A DNA stretch of 64,000 bases from Luteimonas sp. RC10 (GTDB taxonomy: Bacteria; Pseudomonadota; Gammaproteobacteria; Xanthomonadales; Xanthomonadaceae), in assembly GCF_014192745.1 (NCBI RefSeq), contig NZ_JACHYJ010000001.1:599634-663633 (forward strand), written 5' to 3'. The translations under genes and the position numbers were made by a program. Below the pieces are notes generated by a model. It was given only the letters and a program-made list of their open reading frames with translations, had not been told where the DNA came from and did not search any database. Positions 9,016 to 18,019 of this stretch are shown here, in pieces; positions within the stretch are counted from its first letter, which is position 1; every line of letters starts with the position of its first letter.

Positions 9016-11619
9016 ATGACTCTTGCCGAGTACCGCCGCAAGCGCAGGTTCGACGCGACCCGCGAGCCGGAGCCGGGCAAGGCCGCGCCGCGCGGCAAGC
9101 GGGCGATCTTCGTCGTGCAGCTGCACCATGCCAGCCGTCGCCACTACGACTTCCGCCTGCAGGTGGGCGATGCGCTGCGCAGTTGGGCGGTGCCCAAGGG
9201 GCCGAGCTACGACCCCGACGTCAAGCGCATGGCGGTGCAGGTCGAAGACCATCCGCTGGACTACGCCGGCTTCGAGGGCGAGATCCCAAAGGGCCAGTAC
9301 GGCGGCGGTCACGTGGCCAGGTTCGACACCGGGGCGTGGGTCGCGGACGGCGACCCGGAGCAGGCGCTGGCCAAGGGCCACCTGCGTTTCGAGCTGTTCG
9401 GCCGCAAGCTCAAGGGGCGCTGGCATCTGGTGCGCACGGCCCGGCCGGGCCGGCAACAGCAATGGCTGTTGTTCAAGGACAAGGACGCGTACGCCGGCAA
9501 GCTGGATGCCGACGACCTGCTCGGCGACATCACGCCGCCACCGCCCGAGGACGCCAAGCGCGCCGGTACCGGCAAGGCACGCAAGCGCGGCGAGCGCGAG
9601 GTCGCGGTCGCCACGCGCCGCAAGCACGACTGGGCGGCGGCTGCACGCAAGCTCGACGGCGCCCGCCGCGCCGCCGCCCCCGACGGCCCGTTCGCGCCGC
9701 AGCTGGCCAGGCTCGGCGAGAGCGCCCCCACCGGCGAGGCCTGGCTGCACGAACTCAAATGGGACGGCTACCGGCTGCTGGTCACGATCGCGCGCGGCAA
9801 GGTGCGGCTGTGGTCGCGCAACGCGCTCGAATGGACCGCCAAGGTGCCCGAGATCACCGAGGCGCTGACCCGGCTCGGCCTGCGTTCGGCCGCGTTCGAC
9901 GGCGAGCTGATCGCCGGGCGCGGCGCGCGCGCGGACTTCAATCTGTTGCAGCAGACGTTGTCGGGCGAGCGCCAGGGTGCGCTGGCGCTGGTGCTGTTCG
10001 ACCTGCTGCATGTCGATGGGGTCGACATCAGCGAAGCGCCGTTGTTTGCGCGCAAGGCACTGCTGCAGCGCATCCTCGGCGATCCGCCGCCAGCGCATCT
10101 GGCCTGGAGTTCGCACATCGAGGGCGAGGCGGCGACGGCGATCGAGCTGGCCTCGCAGGCCGGCTTCGAGGGGATCATTTCCAAGCGCGGCGACCGCGGC
10201 TATCGCCCCGGGCGCGGCGACGACTGGCGCAAGACCAAGGAACTGGCCAGCGACGAATATGCAGTGGTCGGCTACACCCCGCCCAAGGGCAGCCGCAGCG
10301 GGTTCGGCTCGCTGTTGCTTGCCCGTCCCGATCCCGAACATGGCTGGCGCTACGCCGGGCGCGTGGGCTCGGGCTTCAGCGACGTGTTGCTCGACGAGAT
10401 CGCCCAGCGCATCGGCAAGGCCGGGCGCGATGCCCCGACGGTCCACGTGCCGCCCAACGACACCGACCTGCGCGCCGCGCGCTGGTTCGCGCCGCGCTTC
10501 GTGGTCGAGGTGTTCTCGCGCGGCACCGGCGGCCATGGCCTGCTGCGCCAGCCCTCGCTCAAGGCGGTCCGGCCCGACAAGTCGATCGAGGACCTCCACG
10601 ACAGCGACCGCGGCGCCCCGGAAGGAGACGACGAGATGACAACGCAGACCCGCAGCAAGACGCCTGCTCGCAAGCGCGCCGCCGCGGGCGTGGGCGCAGC
10701 CGCAAAGCGGGCGACGCCCCGCAAGGCTGCCGCGGATTCGCGCGCGCCACCGACGCTGTCGAGTCCGGACAAGGTCCTGTTTCCCGGCGATACGTTGACC
10801 AAGGGCGATGTCGCCGCGTACTACACAACGGTCATGGAGTGGCTGTTGCCCGAGATTGCCGGCCGACCGCTGTCGGTGATCCGCTGCCCGGGCGGCATCG
10901 ACAGCGCCTGCTTCTTCCAGAAGCATCACACCGCCGGCATGCAACTGGTGGAGACGGTGCGACTGAAGGAGGAATCGGGCAGCGCCGGCGACTATCTCGT
11001 CGTCAACGACGCGGCGGCCGCCCTGGAGCTGGTGCAGTTCAACGCGCTGGAATTCCATCCCTGGGGCGCGCATGCCAAGGCGCCCGATATCGCCGACCGC
11101 ATCGTCTTCGACCTCGACCCCGGCGAGGGCATTGCCTGGCGCGACATCGTCGCGGCCGCGCGCCAGATCCGCGGATTGCTGCAGCAGGTGGGCCTCGAAT
11201 CGTTCGTGCGTACCTCCGGCGGCAAGGGCCTGCACGTGGTGGTGCCGCTCGATCCGGGCTGCGACTGGTCAGTCGTCAAGCCCTTCGCGCAGGCCTTCGC
11301 GCAGAGCCTGGCGCAGCTCGAGCCGCTGACCTACGTCGCCACGGCGACCAAGAAGTTCCGCAAGGAGCGGATCTTCGTCGACTACCTGCGCAATGGCCGC
11401 GGCGCGACGGCGGTGGCGTCGTTCTCGCTGCGCGCGCGGGCCGGTGCTCCGGTTGCGATGCCGCTGCGTTGGGAGGAGCTGGGCCGGGTGAAGGCCGGCA
11501 ACCAATGGACGCTGCGTAATGCGCCGGCCCGCCTCAAGCGGCTCGGCACACATCCCTGGGACGGCTTCGAGACCCTGCGACAGACCTTGCCTGGCGCGGC
11601 CCGCAGCAAGCGGCGCTGA
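9016..11619 (+). CDS. ligD: Multifunctional DNA ligase LigD (PE-ligase-polymerase)
   Basis: 867 residues, all three activities in the order known from Pseudomonas. First a 3'-phosphoesterase domain (~30-150; HHASRRHYDFRLQ, EGEIPKGQYGGG). Then an ATP-dependent ligase domain (~215-520) with the nucleotidyl Lys248 in ELKWDGYRLL, FDGELI and GFEGIISKR, plus an OB fold. A Lys/Ala-rich linker leads to a primase-like polymerase domain (~581-860; SSPDKVLFPGDTLTKGDV, RCPGGI, VFDLDPGEGI, RTSGGKGLHVVVPL). Fills, trims and seals breaks held by Ku. Translationally close to ku (4-nt gap). No key residue appears missing. Confidence 0.96.
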   Translation: MTLAEYRRKRRFDATREPEPGKAAPRGKRAIFVVQLHHASRRHYDFRLQVGDALRSWAVPKGPSYDPDVKRMAVQVEDHPLDYAGFEGEIPKGQYGGGHVARFDTGAWVADGDPEQALAKGHLRFELFGRKLKGRWHLVRTARPGRQQQWLLFKDKDAYAGKLDADDLLGDITPPPPEDAKRAGTGKARKRGEREVAVATRRKHDWAAAARKLDGARRAAAPDGPFAPQLARLGESAPTGEAWLHELKWDGYRLLVTIARGKVRLWSRNALEWTAKVPEITEALTRLGLRSAAFDGELIAGRGARADFNLLQQTLSGERQGALALVLFDLLHVDGVDISEAPLFARKALLQRILGDPPPAHLAWSSHIEGEAATAIELASQAGFEGIISKRGDRGYRPGRGDDWRKTKELASDEYAVVGYTPPKGSRSGFGSLLLARPDPEHGWRYAGRVGSGFSDVLLDEIAQRIGKAGRDAPTVHVPPNDTDLRAARWFAPRFVVEVFSRGTGGHGLLRQPSLKAVRPDKSIEDLHDSDRGAPEGDDEMTTQTRSKTPARKRAAAGVGAAAKRATPRKAAADSRAPPTLSSPDKVLFPGDTLTKGDVAAYYTTVMEWLLPEIAGRPLSVIRCPGGIDSACFFQKHHTAGMQLVETVRLKEESGSAGDYLVVNDAAAALELVQFNALEFHPWGAHAKAPDIADRIVFDLDPGEGIAWRDIVAAARQIRGLLQQVGLESFVRTSGGKGLHVVVPLDPGCDWSVVKPFAQAFAQSLAQLEPLTYVATATKKFRKERIFVDYLRNGRGATAVASFSLRARAGAPVAMPLRWEELGRVKAGNQWTLRNAPARLKRLGTHPWDGFETLRQTLPGAARSKRR

Positions 11620-11739
11620 TCGGGCCGGCGGTCGGCACGTTGCTGGCGTTTGTACGGCGCATCGAATCGCGATGCCTTGGTGCGTGTTCGGCAGTCCGGC
11701 CCGCCGCCGCGCACGCGGCGACGGGCCGTCAAACCGGCC

Positions 11740-13833
11740 TTACTTGCGCACGTCCTGGGTATGCGTCTTCAGCGCCTCGGCCAGCCCCGGCACGCGGTCG
11801 GCGCCGGTGGGCACGGTGATGCTCGAACCTGTGAAGTCGTCGCCGATCGGCTGCGCCCGTCCGCCCAGACACGTCTGCAGGAAGCCCTCGGTGACCGCGT
11901 TGAACGCGGTGCTGTTCTCCGGGCGCGCGAAGCCGTGGCCTTCGTCGGGGAACAGCACGTAGGTGACCGGGATCGACTTGGCGGTCATTGCCTCGACGAT
12001 CTGGTCGCTCTCGGCCTGCTTGACCCGCGGATCGTTGGCGCCCTGTCCGATCAACAGCGGCTTGGTGATCGCATCGGCGCGGGTCAGCGGCGAGCGTTCG
12101 GTCAGCCAGGCCTTGCCCGCTTCGGTGCGCGGGTCGCCCATGCGGCGGGCGAGTTGCTCGAAGAAGCTCGCCCAGTACGGCGGCACCGTCGACAGCAGGG
12201 TGTTGAGGTTCGACGGACCGACGATGTCGACGCCGCAGGCGAAGGTATCGGGCGTGAACGTCAGCCCGACCAGCGTCGCGTAGCCGCCGTAGCTGCCGCC
12301 CATGATCGCGACCTTGTCGGCGGTGGTCACGCCGCTGTCGACCGCCCATTGCACGGCGTCGATCAGGTCGTCGTGCATCTTGGCCGCCCACTCGCCGTTG
12401 CCGGCATTGGTGAACTGCTTGCCGAAGCCGGTTGAGCCGCGGAAGTTGACGCTCAGCACCGCGTAGCCGCGGTTGGCCAGCCATTGGTCCGTCGGCTTGA
12501 AGCCGTAACCGTCGCGCGACCAGGGTCCACCGTGCACGCGCAGCACCAGCGGCACCGGCGCGTCGGCCTTGCCGTCGTTGTCGGCGTCGGCGTGCTTGGG
12601 CAGGGTGAGGTAGCTGACCAGCGTCAGCCCGTCGCGGGACTTGAGTTCCAGCGGCCACATCGGCACCAGCGGCTTGCCCTCGAGTGCCGGGCGTCCGGAG
12701 AACAGCTGGGTCAGCGTGCCGGCGCCGCCCTCGGCCGGGCGGTCGTAGCGGTAGTAGACGACCGGCGATTCGGCGGCCGAGTAGGCGACCAGCCAGTGGC
12801 GGTCGTCGAGTGTGCGGCTGTTGATCGAGACCTCGCCCGGGCCGATCGCTTCGAGCGTCTCGAGATCGGCGCGGATGCGGTCGTCGACCGCCGTCCAGGC
12901 CTCGCGCAGGTAGTTCGCCGAGACCGCCTGCACGACACCGGTGCGCGGGTCGGACAGGGCGTCGCCGACGTCCGCGCGTGCATCCTCGTGCACCAGCCGC
13001 TTCTCGCCGCTGGCGGTGTCGACCGCGAACAGCGCGGCGGTGTCGCGCTCGCGCGAATCGCGCATGTACAAGGTCGCGCCGTCGTCAGTCAGCCCGGCCG
13101 GCCCGGTGCCGAGCACGTCCTCGAACGGCACGTCCTCGATCGTCGCCCAGCCGTCGCCGTCGCGGCGCAGCAGGTCCATCCCGCCGTCCGGGCGCGAGCG
13201 CGAGGCATAGCGCAGCGTGTAATCGGCATCGGCCAGGTAGCCGCCGATGCGGTCGTCGTTGCGCTCTACGAGCGTGCGCGCGCCGCTGCCCAGGTCGACG
13301 CGGTACAGGTCGTGCCATTGCGGGTCGCGATCATTCATACCCACCAGCAATGCATCGGGATGGCGATGGCTGATGCCGACGACCTGCGCGGTGGTCTTGG
13401 GGAACGGCGTGAGGTCGCGGCTGCGCCCGCTGTCGATATCGACGGCGAACAGATGGAAGTCCTCGTCGCCACCGGTGTCGCGCAGGTACAGCAACGTGCC
13501 GGGCTGATAGGACCAGAAGTAATTGCGGATCCCACGCGCCGCATCCTGCGTGACCGCCTTCGCCGCGCCCGGATCGTCGGCCGGCGCCACCCAGACGTTC
13601 ATCGTGCCGTCCACCGGCGCGAGCCAGCTCAGGTACCGGCCGTCAGGACTGAGCTGCACGCCGGCGCGCTCGGGATTGCCGAACAGCGCATCGCGCGGAA
13701 TCAGTTCCACATCGTCCAGCGCGATCGGCTTGGCGGTGGGGGTGGCCGGCGTGGCGGTGGTATCGGTGGGCGGACGGTCGCCGCAGGCGGCAAGGCCCAT
13801 CGCGACCGCGGTCGCGAGCAACAGGTGGCGCAT
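11740..13833 (-). CDS. S9 family prolyl oligopeptidase-like lipoprotein
   Basis: 697 residues from the ATG at 13833; the signal peptide ends in lipobox GLAACG (MRHLLLATAVAMGLAAC), so the protein is membrane-anchored. N-terminal beta-propeller (~50-400; QLSPDGRYLSWLAP, YLRDTGGDEDFHLFAVD), then an alpha/beta-hydrolase domain with RVHGGPWSRDGYGF, the nucleophile Ser in GGSYGGYATL, Asp in GANDPRV and His in DEGHGFARPEN. Cleaves short peptides or dipeptides in the periplasm, probably for nutrition or turnover. Monocistronic; flanked by ligD (convergent) and a divergent DUF4349 lipoprotein. Confidence 0.93.
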   Translation of the reverse strand: MRHLLLATAVAMGLAACGDRPPTDTTATPATPTAKPIALDDVELIPRDALFGNPERAGVQLSPDGRYLSWLAPVDGTMNVWVAPADDPGAAKAVTQDAARGIRNYFWSYQPGTLLYLRDTGGDEDFHLFAVDIDSGRSRDLTPFPKTTAQVVGISHRHPDALLVGMNDRDPQWHDLYRVDLGSGARTLVERNDDRIGGYLADADYTLRYASRSRPDGGMDLLRRDGDGWATIEDVPFEDVLGTGPAGLTDDGATLYMRDSRERDTAALFAVDTASGEKRLVHEDARADVGDALSDPRTGVVQAVSANYLREAWTAVDDRIRADLETLEAIGPGEVSINSRTLDDRHWLVAYSAAESPVVYYRYDRPAEGGAGTLTQLFSGRPALEGKPLVPMWPLELKSRDGLTLVSYLTLPKHADADNDGKADAPVPLVLRVHGGPWSRDGYGFKPTDQWLANRGYAVLSVNFRGSTGFGKQFTNAGNGEWAAKMHDDLIDAVQWAVDSGVTTADKVAIMGGSYGGYATLVGLTFTPDTFACGVDIVGPSNLNTLLSTVPPYWASFFEQLARRMGDPRTEAGKAWLTERSPLTRADAITKPLLIGQGANDPRVKQAESDQIVEAMTAKSIPVTYVLFPDEGHGFARPENSTAFNAVTEGFLQTCLGGRAQPIGDDFTGSSITVPTGADRVPGLAEALKTHTQDVRK

Positions 13834-14022
13834 CAGAGATCCCCAGGTGACGGATGTGTCGCGCATGACGCTAGCGGGGCGGCGATTGAAAGATGTTGGC
13901 TTCGCGTTAAAGCACAGGGGTGACCGATGGCAGGGGGCGAGGCCTGCTTGTGCGTCGCACCGTCAGCCCCGATGCTCGGCCTCGCGCGTTGACTCTGCAC
14001 CCCGCCCCTTCTGGAGACCTCC

Positions 14023-15018
14023 ATGCCTGTCTTCCGTCATCGCCGGCCGCTGTCGACCGGCCTGCTCTGCGTGCTGCTGGCCGCCTGCGCGCAGCAGTCG
14101 GCTGAGACCGCCACCGAGTTCGCGGCCGACGCCCCGCCGCCACCGGCCGAGGCGCTGCAAGCCGATGCGATGTCGTCCCCGGCAGCGGGCGCCGGGCCTG
14201 TCGCGCCCGAGGCGGGTGTCGATGCCGCCGTGCAGATGGCCTCCGACGCGCTGGCGCAGACCGATCCCGCGCGCCGCTTCGTCCGCACCGCCCAGGCGCG
14301 ATTCGCGGTCGACGACGTCTACCGCTCCGCGCTCGCAATCGAAGATCTCGCCGCTGCGCAAGGCGGCTTCGTGGTTGCCAACCGGATCCGGTCCGAGACC
14401 CAGGGCGTGCAGCGGCACCGCATCGGCGACGGCAAGCTGCTGGAGCTGGTCGAGTACACCACCGCAGGCGAGCTGACCGTGCGTGTGCCCAGCGAGCGCG
14501 CGCAGACGTTCCTGCGAGAGCTCGCCAAGCAGATGGCCTTCCTCGACAGCCGCGACTTCGATGCGCGCGACGTGCAGTTCGACCTGCTGCGCCAGCAACT
14601 GGCGTACGCCCGCAGCCAGGAGCTGCAGCAATCGCTGGCCCAGGCAGTGCAGACCGGCGACCGGCTGGACCGCAAAGGTGACGCGTTCGCCGCCCGCGAA
14701 CGCGCGCTTGCGGCTCGCGACGAGGCCCGCGTGACGCAACGCGAAGTCGAGGACCGGATCGCATTCGCGACGATCGACCTGTCGCTCTATCAACCCTCGC
14801 AGGTCCGGCACAGCGAACGCGTGGACCCCGACGCCGTGTTCGCCCAGCAGCGTCCCGGCTTCTTCGTGCGCATCGGCCAGGCGCTGCGCGGCGGCTGGCA
14901 GGGCCTGCTCGACGCCGGCGTCGTGGTGGCGCTGCTCTGGCCGCTGTGGCTGTTTGTCGCCATCGTCGCGATTGCCTGGCGTGCGTGGCGTCGCCGTAGG
15001 ACAGCAGCGCGGAGCTGA
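14023..15018 (+). CDS. DUF4349 domain lipoprotein
   Basis: 331 residues. Lipoprotein signal with LLAAC at about residue 21 (STGLLCVLLAACAQQ), then an Ala/Pro-rich linker and the DUF4349 region (~85-300: RTAQARFAVDDVYRSALAIE, ELTVRVPSERAQTFLREL, FDARDVQFDLLRQQL). A long predicted coiled coil (~185-260) and one C-terminal membrane helix (VVVALLWPLWLFVAIVAIAW) follow, ending in a basic tail. The family is periplasmic, anchored by lipid and TM helix, and has no settled function. This is the last high-GC gene before the island. Confidence 0.85.
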   Translation: MPVFRHRRPLSTGLLCVLLAACAQQSAETATEFAADAPPPPAEALQADAMSSPAAGAGPVAPEAGVDAAVQMASDALAQTDPARRFVRTAQARFAVDDVYRSALAIEDLAAAQGGFVVANRIRSETQGVQRHRIGDGKLLELVEYTTAGELTVRVPSERAQTFLRELAKQMAFLDSRDFDARDVQFDLLRQQLAYARSQELQQSLAQAVQTGDRLDRKGDAFAARERALAARDEARVTQREVEDRIAFATIDLSLYQPSQVRHSERVDPDAVFAQQRPGFFVRIGQALRGGWQGLLDAGVVVALLWPLWLFVAIVAIAWRAWRRRRTAARS

Positions 15019-15295
15019 GGCTCGACGTGAGAAATGGACTCGGCACCTTGCAGAAACCGCAAGCCACGTGCCGTCGATCTGCCTTGGGCCTGGTAGTTAG
15101 TCGATGCTTGGCGGGCACTGACGCGCCTTTGCGAAGCTGTGGAGCGCAGTGCGGATCGTCAGGCGCTTGATGTAGTGCGCAGTCCAGATGCAGCAAGCGG
15201 TTGCGGGCCAGCCTCGAGCACGCCCGACCGCTTCGGCTTTCTTTGATAACTACTTAGCAGGCCTTGAGGAGAAATCGAAAGGAATGGGCCATCGC
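15019..15295. other. Intergenic stretch at the left border of the island
   Basis: About 280 nt with no convincing gene. Base composition falls from the high-GC level of the DUF4349 gene toward the lower level of the island, so the left junction probably lies here. I saw no tRNA remnant, integrase or direct repeat matching the right end. Only very short ORFs (such as a 20-codon one near 15034) are present, without ribosome-binding sites. Confidence 0.5.
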
Positions 15296-15324
15296 TTGAC
15301 TTCATAGGATGAGTTAAATAGCGT
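15296..15324 (+). promoter_or_regulatory. Putative sigma70 promoter for the first candidate precursor peptide
   Basis: TTGACT (15296-15301), 17-nt spacer, TAGCGT (15319-15324). The -35 is near consensus and the -10 is weak. It lies 41 nt before the peptide start and is the only promoter-like pair seen in the upstream gap. Confidence 0.5.
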
Positions 15325-15365
15325 TCAGCACGCTGCGCTTCGCAGCTATGGAAAAGGATAATCCT

Positions 15366-15563
15366 ATGAAGACGCTCTTGCCCGAACCGATGATGGCTTC
15401 GGCCAATGGGGCGCTGCCTCTGGAAGCTGTTGCTACTGGCGACGTCCTCCCGGGCATTCGCACTGTCGACTCGATCGCCGGGTCGTCCTTGCAGGTAGGT
15501 CCACACGGCCAGGCTGCGTGGTGGGACCGCTTCTGCGGCGACAGCGAGCAGCAGCTCGGCTAA
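15366..15563 (+). CDS. Candidate RiPP precursor peptide 1
   Basis: 65 residues from the ATG at 15366, chosen over an in-frame ATG at 15348 because AAAGGA is 7 nt upstream of 15366. A leader-like N-terminal part rich in Leu, Ala, Val and acidic residues (NGALPLEAVATGDVLPG, then TVDSIAGSSL) leads to a short, chemically dense C-terminus, QAAWWDRFCGDSEQQLG, with Trp-Trp, Phe and a single Cys. This is the usual leader-core layout of radical-SAM-modified peptides, and a radical SAM/SPASM gene follows 172 nt on, after a hairpin. W-D-R fits the aromatic-X-X pattern of three-residue cyclophanes; that link is inference. I know no named family with this core. Confidence 0.65.
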   Translation: MKTLLPEPMMASANGALPLEAVATGDVLPGIRTVDSIAGSSLQVGPHGQAAWWDRFCGDSEQQLG

Positions 15564-15571
15564 GCGTACTT

Positions 15572-15593
15572 CCCCGGCTGCAATCAGCCGGGG
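15572..15593 (+). terminator. Hairpin after precursor peptide 1 (terminator or attenuator)
   Basis: Perfect 9-bp stem CCCCGGCTG / CAGCCGGGG with a CAAT loop, 8 nt after the peptide stop. There is no T-tract, so it may act as a partial terminator or an RNA 3'-end stabiliser, giving more peptide than enzyme from one promoter. Confidence 0.55.
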
Positions 15594-15735
15594 ATCTGGC
15601 GCGTCGCGATGCTCTCTCGACGTGCACGGAAACTTGTCTCACACGCCTCGCCCCAGTACGCGGCCTCGTTGCTGCCAAGGGCGCCAACTAGGCGCGCGAG
15701 CTATGGATAGCGTTGTTTAAGACAGGGAAGCCACA

Positions 15736-17109
15736 ATGTCCATCGAGCAACTGCAAGTTCTTCGCAAGGAACAATCGCTAAGAGCGAGCGACATCAAGCT
15801 CGTTGAGCTTGAGGACGAAACCCTGGTCATCGACCGGATGACTGGGCGATGGCTGTTGTCCAGCAGCGAAACTGCTGCGCGTATCAATCGATATCTTGAT
15901 CCGCATGCCGCTGGCGAGGACCCGGCGGTCAGCGCGTCGCTTAGGGATGCGGGCATGGGTCAACCGCTGGTTGATTCGCCCGACGCGCCGCTTGGAATGC
16001 TCATTCTAAAGCTCACCAACGCCTGCAATCTCGGGTGTCTTTACTGCTATGACTACGATCCCATCCACAAGGCAACCGTGGCGGATAAAACGTCGTTTGA
16101 GCGGGCTATTGCTCAGGCGCTCCGCATGTGCGGCGGCAAGCTGCGGATCATTCTGCATGGCGGCGAGCCGACATTGGTGTGGCCGCTCATTGAGGGCCTG
16201 GTTGAGTTTGCCGAAAGCGAAGCGAAAGCCCTTGGCGTAGCGGTCGCTTTCGGTGGGCAGACCAATCTCACCAAGCTCAACGCGCGCATCGTGCAGTTCT
16301 CTGTCGACCACGGCATCGCGTGGGGCATCTCAATTGATGGTCCGCCTGCGGTCAATGACACATACAGAGTTACGCATCGAGGCGGCGGTAGTCACGCCAT
16401 CATGCAAAAGCACATCGAGGCTTGGCCTGAATTCGTCGCCTCTTGCGGCGCGATCTCGACCGTGACCTCGGCGAATGTGAAGCATCTTGTCGAGGTTGCG
16501 CACTACATCAAGAGTCTACGCATCAGAGCGTGGGACTGGACACTATTCCAGCCCTCCGGTCGCGGCGCGACCGGTGCTGATTCCGCCTTCTCGTTCGATG
16601 TGGGCAGCTTGATGATGGCTTGGAGAAATCTTTACCAAGGGGCTCTTGCAGGCGACTTCGATGGCTTCGCCGTGCGTCCGGTGTTGAAGTATCTCTACAA
16701 CTTCCTTTACGGCTCCGGGGCTTATATGTGCCTGCGACCTAAGTGCGGGGCAGGTCGGGAGCTGGCTTCTATTACCGCAGACGGCGTGTGGCAGGGCTGC
16801 GACTGCATTGACCGTTCCCATCCGTGCGGTGAGGCTGGGAACGTTGATGAGGTGGACCTTGCCACCGTCCGGGCCGGGCCCGGCTTTGAAGCGCTCCGCT
16901 CTCGGGATCTTTCAGAAGCGGCGCCGTGCAACGCCTGCCCTTGGTATTCACTGTGTGGAGGCACATGCCTCGCCTACGGAAGCGATTTGACGGATCGGTC
17001 GTTGCTCCACTGCGCGATGGCCCAATACGCTTACAAGTCGATTGCGCAGGACTTATCAGCCGACCCCTCGCGGATACTACGCTACATGGCGTCGGTGGCG
17101 ACCCGGTGA
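15736..17109 (+). CDS. Radical SAM/SPASM peptide maturase with PqqD-like N-terminal domain
   Basis: 457 residues. Residues ~15-60 (ELEDETLVIDRMTGRWLL, then SSSETAARI) resemble the PqqD/RRE fold that binds RiPP leader peptides. The radical SAM core has Cys97-x3-Cys101-x2-Cys104 (CNLGCLYC) for the 4Fe-4S cluster and GGEP at 142-145 for SAM. The last ~130 residues hold ten Cys (CLRPKC, GCDC, HPC, APCNAC, SLCGGTC, LHC), a SPASM domain for auxiliary clusters. Such enzymes install C-C, C-O or thioether crosslinks on ribosomal peptides. Peptide 1 just upstream is the obvious substrate. AGGGA precedes the ATG by 7 nt; the stop overlaps the next start (GTGA). Confidence 0.88.
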   Translation: MSIEQLQVLRKEQSLRASDIKLVELEDETLVIDRMTGRWLLSSSETAARINRYLDPHAAGEDPAVSASLRDAGMGQPLVDSPDAPLGMLILKLTNACNLGCLYCYDYDPIHKATVADKTSFERAIAQALRMCGGKLRIILHGGEPTLVWPLIEGLVEFAESEAKALGVAVAFGGQTNLTKLNARIVQFSVDHGIAWGISIDGPPAVNDTYRVTHRGGGSHAIMQKHIEAWPEFVASCGAISTVTSANVKHLVEVAHYIKSLRIRAWDWTLFQPSGRGATGADSAFSFDVGSLMMAWRNLYQGALAGDFDGFAVRPVLKYLYNFLYGSGAYMCLRPKCGAGRELASITADGVWQGCDCIDRSHPCGEAGNVDEVDLATVRAGPGFEALRSRDLSEAAPCNACPWYSLCGGTCLAYGSDLTDRSLLHCAMAQYAYKSIAQDLSADPSRILRYMASVATR

Positions 17110-17975
17110 GCGCAGCACTCGATGCTTTCTCGAGTTGGAGCCGCCTCCTTGGCCAGCCGGCGGGTCGCAGTCTTCTTTCATCGCTGACTATCTCGGTGAT
17201 TGAGGAGGCAGCGCAAGCGCTTGCTGATGATCCCCACTATCCAGAGAACGACGTTGTGCGTGCCGCGCTCTCACTGGTCAACGACAGTCGGCCAGCGGCG
17301 CTGGCGGACGTCTATCGGCATCAACTGTCCTGCGTGGCGCGAGAGGCGAGGTGGAGGCTGGGATCGATCGCCTCTGAGCGCGTCATCGACGTGCTGGGAT
17401 CGCAATGGCTTGAAGAAGTCAGAGATCGCCCCGTGCTGACGATAATGCCCATGCAAATGTGCACGTCTGACGCGATCCGTGTGGTTTCTGAGTGCTTCCC
17501 GGGCCGCCAGGTCATCTTTTTTGGAGAGGGTGTGGATGCGTCGCACTACCCGTGGATAGAACCCGCGCCTTTGTTTGCGAGCCAGGGCATGCAGGGCGTC
17601 AAACAGATCATGGACGTGCTGGCTCACGGTGGTGTGTTTTGCACCTATCCGGATTTCGTCTACCGGGGGCGGGGCGCGTTGCCATATGCGATGTTTGGTC
17701 GCCCCAGGTCGATGGCATCGGCGATGTTGAGCATCGCGATGAAGACACGGGCTGTGTTACTCCCTGCACAGTGCAGGCTCACTGTCGATCAGATTTCGAT
17801 TGAAGTCGATGAGCCCTTAGCGATCGACGCGGGCGTCAAGGGCGCAGAAGGGCTACGTTTTCTCACGGACGCAGTCGGGGGCATCCTCGAGCAACAGATA
17901 TCTGCCAATCCGAGCGCATGGCTTCTTCTCAACAGCCTGGTCGCGGCGTCTCCGCAGATGGCGCAGTCAAAATGA
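17106..17975 (+). CDS. LpxL/HtrB-like acyltransferase homologue lacking the expected histidine
   Basis: 289 residues from the GTG at 17106, which overlaps the radical SAM stop (GTGA) and is therefore translationally coupled. It resembles LpxL-type lysophospholipid acyltransferases from ~110 on (QVIFFGEG, VKQIMDVLAHGGVFCTYPDF, PYAMFGRPRSMASAML, AVLLPAQCRL) and aligns with the second copy at 19831. Where that copy has ATPHYGHFL, this one reads IMPMQMCTS, so the His of the HX4D motif is absent. It could be an inactive partner subunit of the second protein or have another chemistry. No signal peptide or clear TM helix. Likely task in the cluster: acylation or membrane delivery of the peptide (inference). 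Confidence 0.7.
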   Translation: MSAALDAFSSWSRLLGQPAGRSLLSSLTISVIEEAAQALADDPHYPENDVVRAALSLVNDSRPAALADVYRHQLSCVAREARWRLGSIASERVIDVLGSQWLEEVRDRPVLTIMPMQMCTSDAIRVVSECFPGRQVIFFGEGVDASHYPWIEPAPLFASQGMQGVKQIMDVLAHGGVFCTYPDFVYRGRGALPYAMFGRPRSMASAMLSIAMKTRAVLLPAQCRLTVDQISIEVDEPLAIDAGVKGAEGLRFLTDAVGGILEQQISANPSAWLLLNSLVAASPQMAQSK

Positions 17976-18019
17976 GCGGCGTGCAGAAACTGGACAGCGT
18001 GCAGTGCACCTTGGCATGA
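17972..18019 (+). CDS. 15-residue linking ORF between acyltransferase homologue and TM protein
   Basis: ATG at 17972 overlaps the upstream stop (ATGA) and its own TGA (18017-18019) overlaps the ATG of the next gene (18016, ATGA). The product would be MSGVQKLDSVQCTLA. Both overlaps are exact 4-nt couplings, so it may serve as a translational relay across an otherwise ribosome-site-poor 40-nt gap. Coincidence is possible; no homology can be judged at this length. Confidence 0.3.
   Translation: MSGVQKLDSVQCTLA

Noticed and set aside
15610..15711. A 33-codon ORF between peptide 1 and the radical SAM gene
   Set aside because: No ribosome-binding site and an Arg/Ser/Ala composition typical of chance translation.
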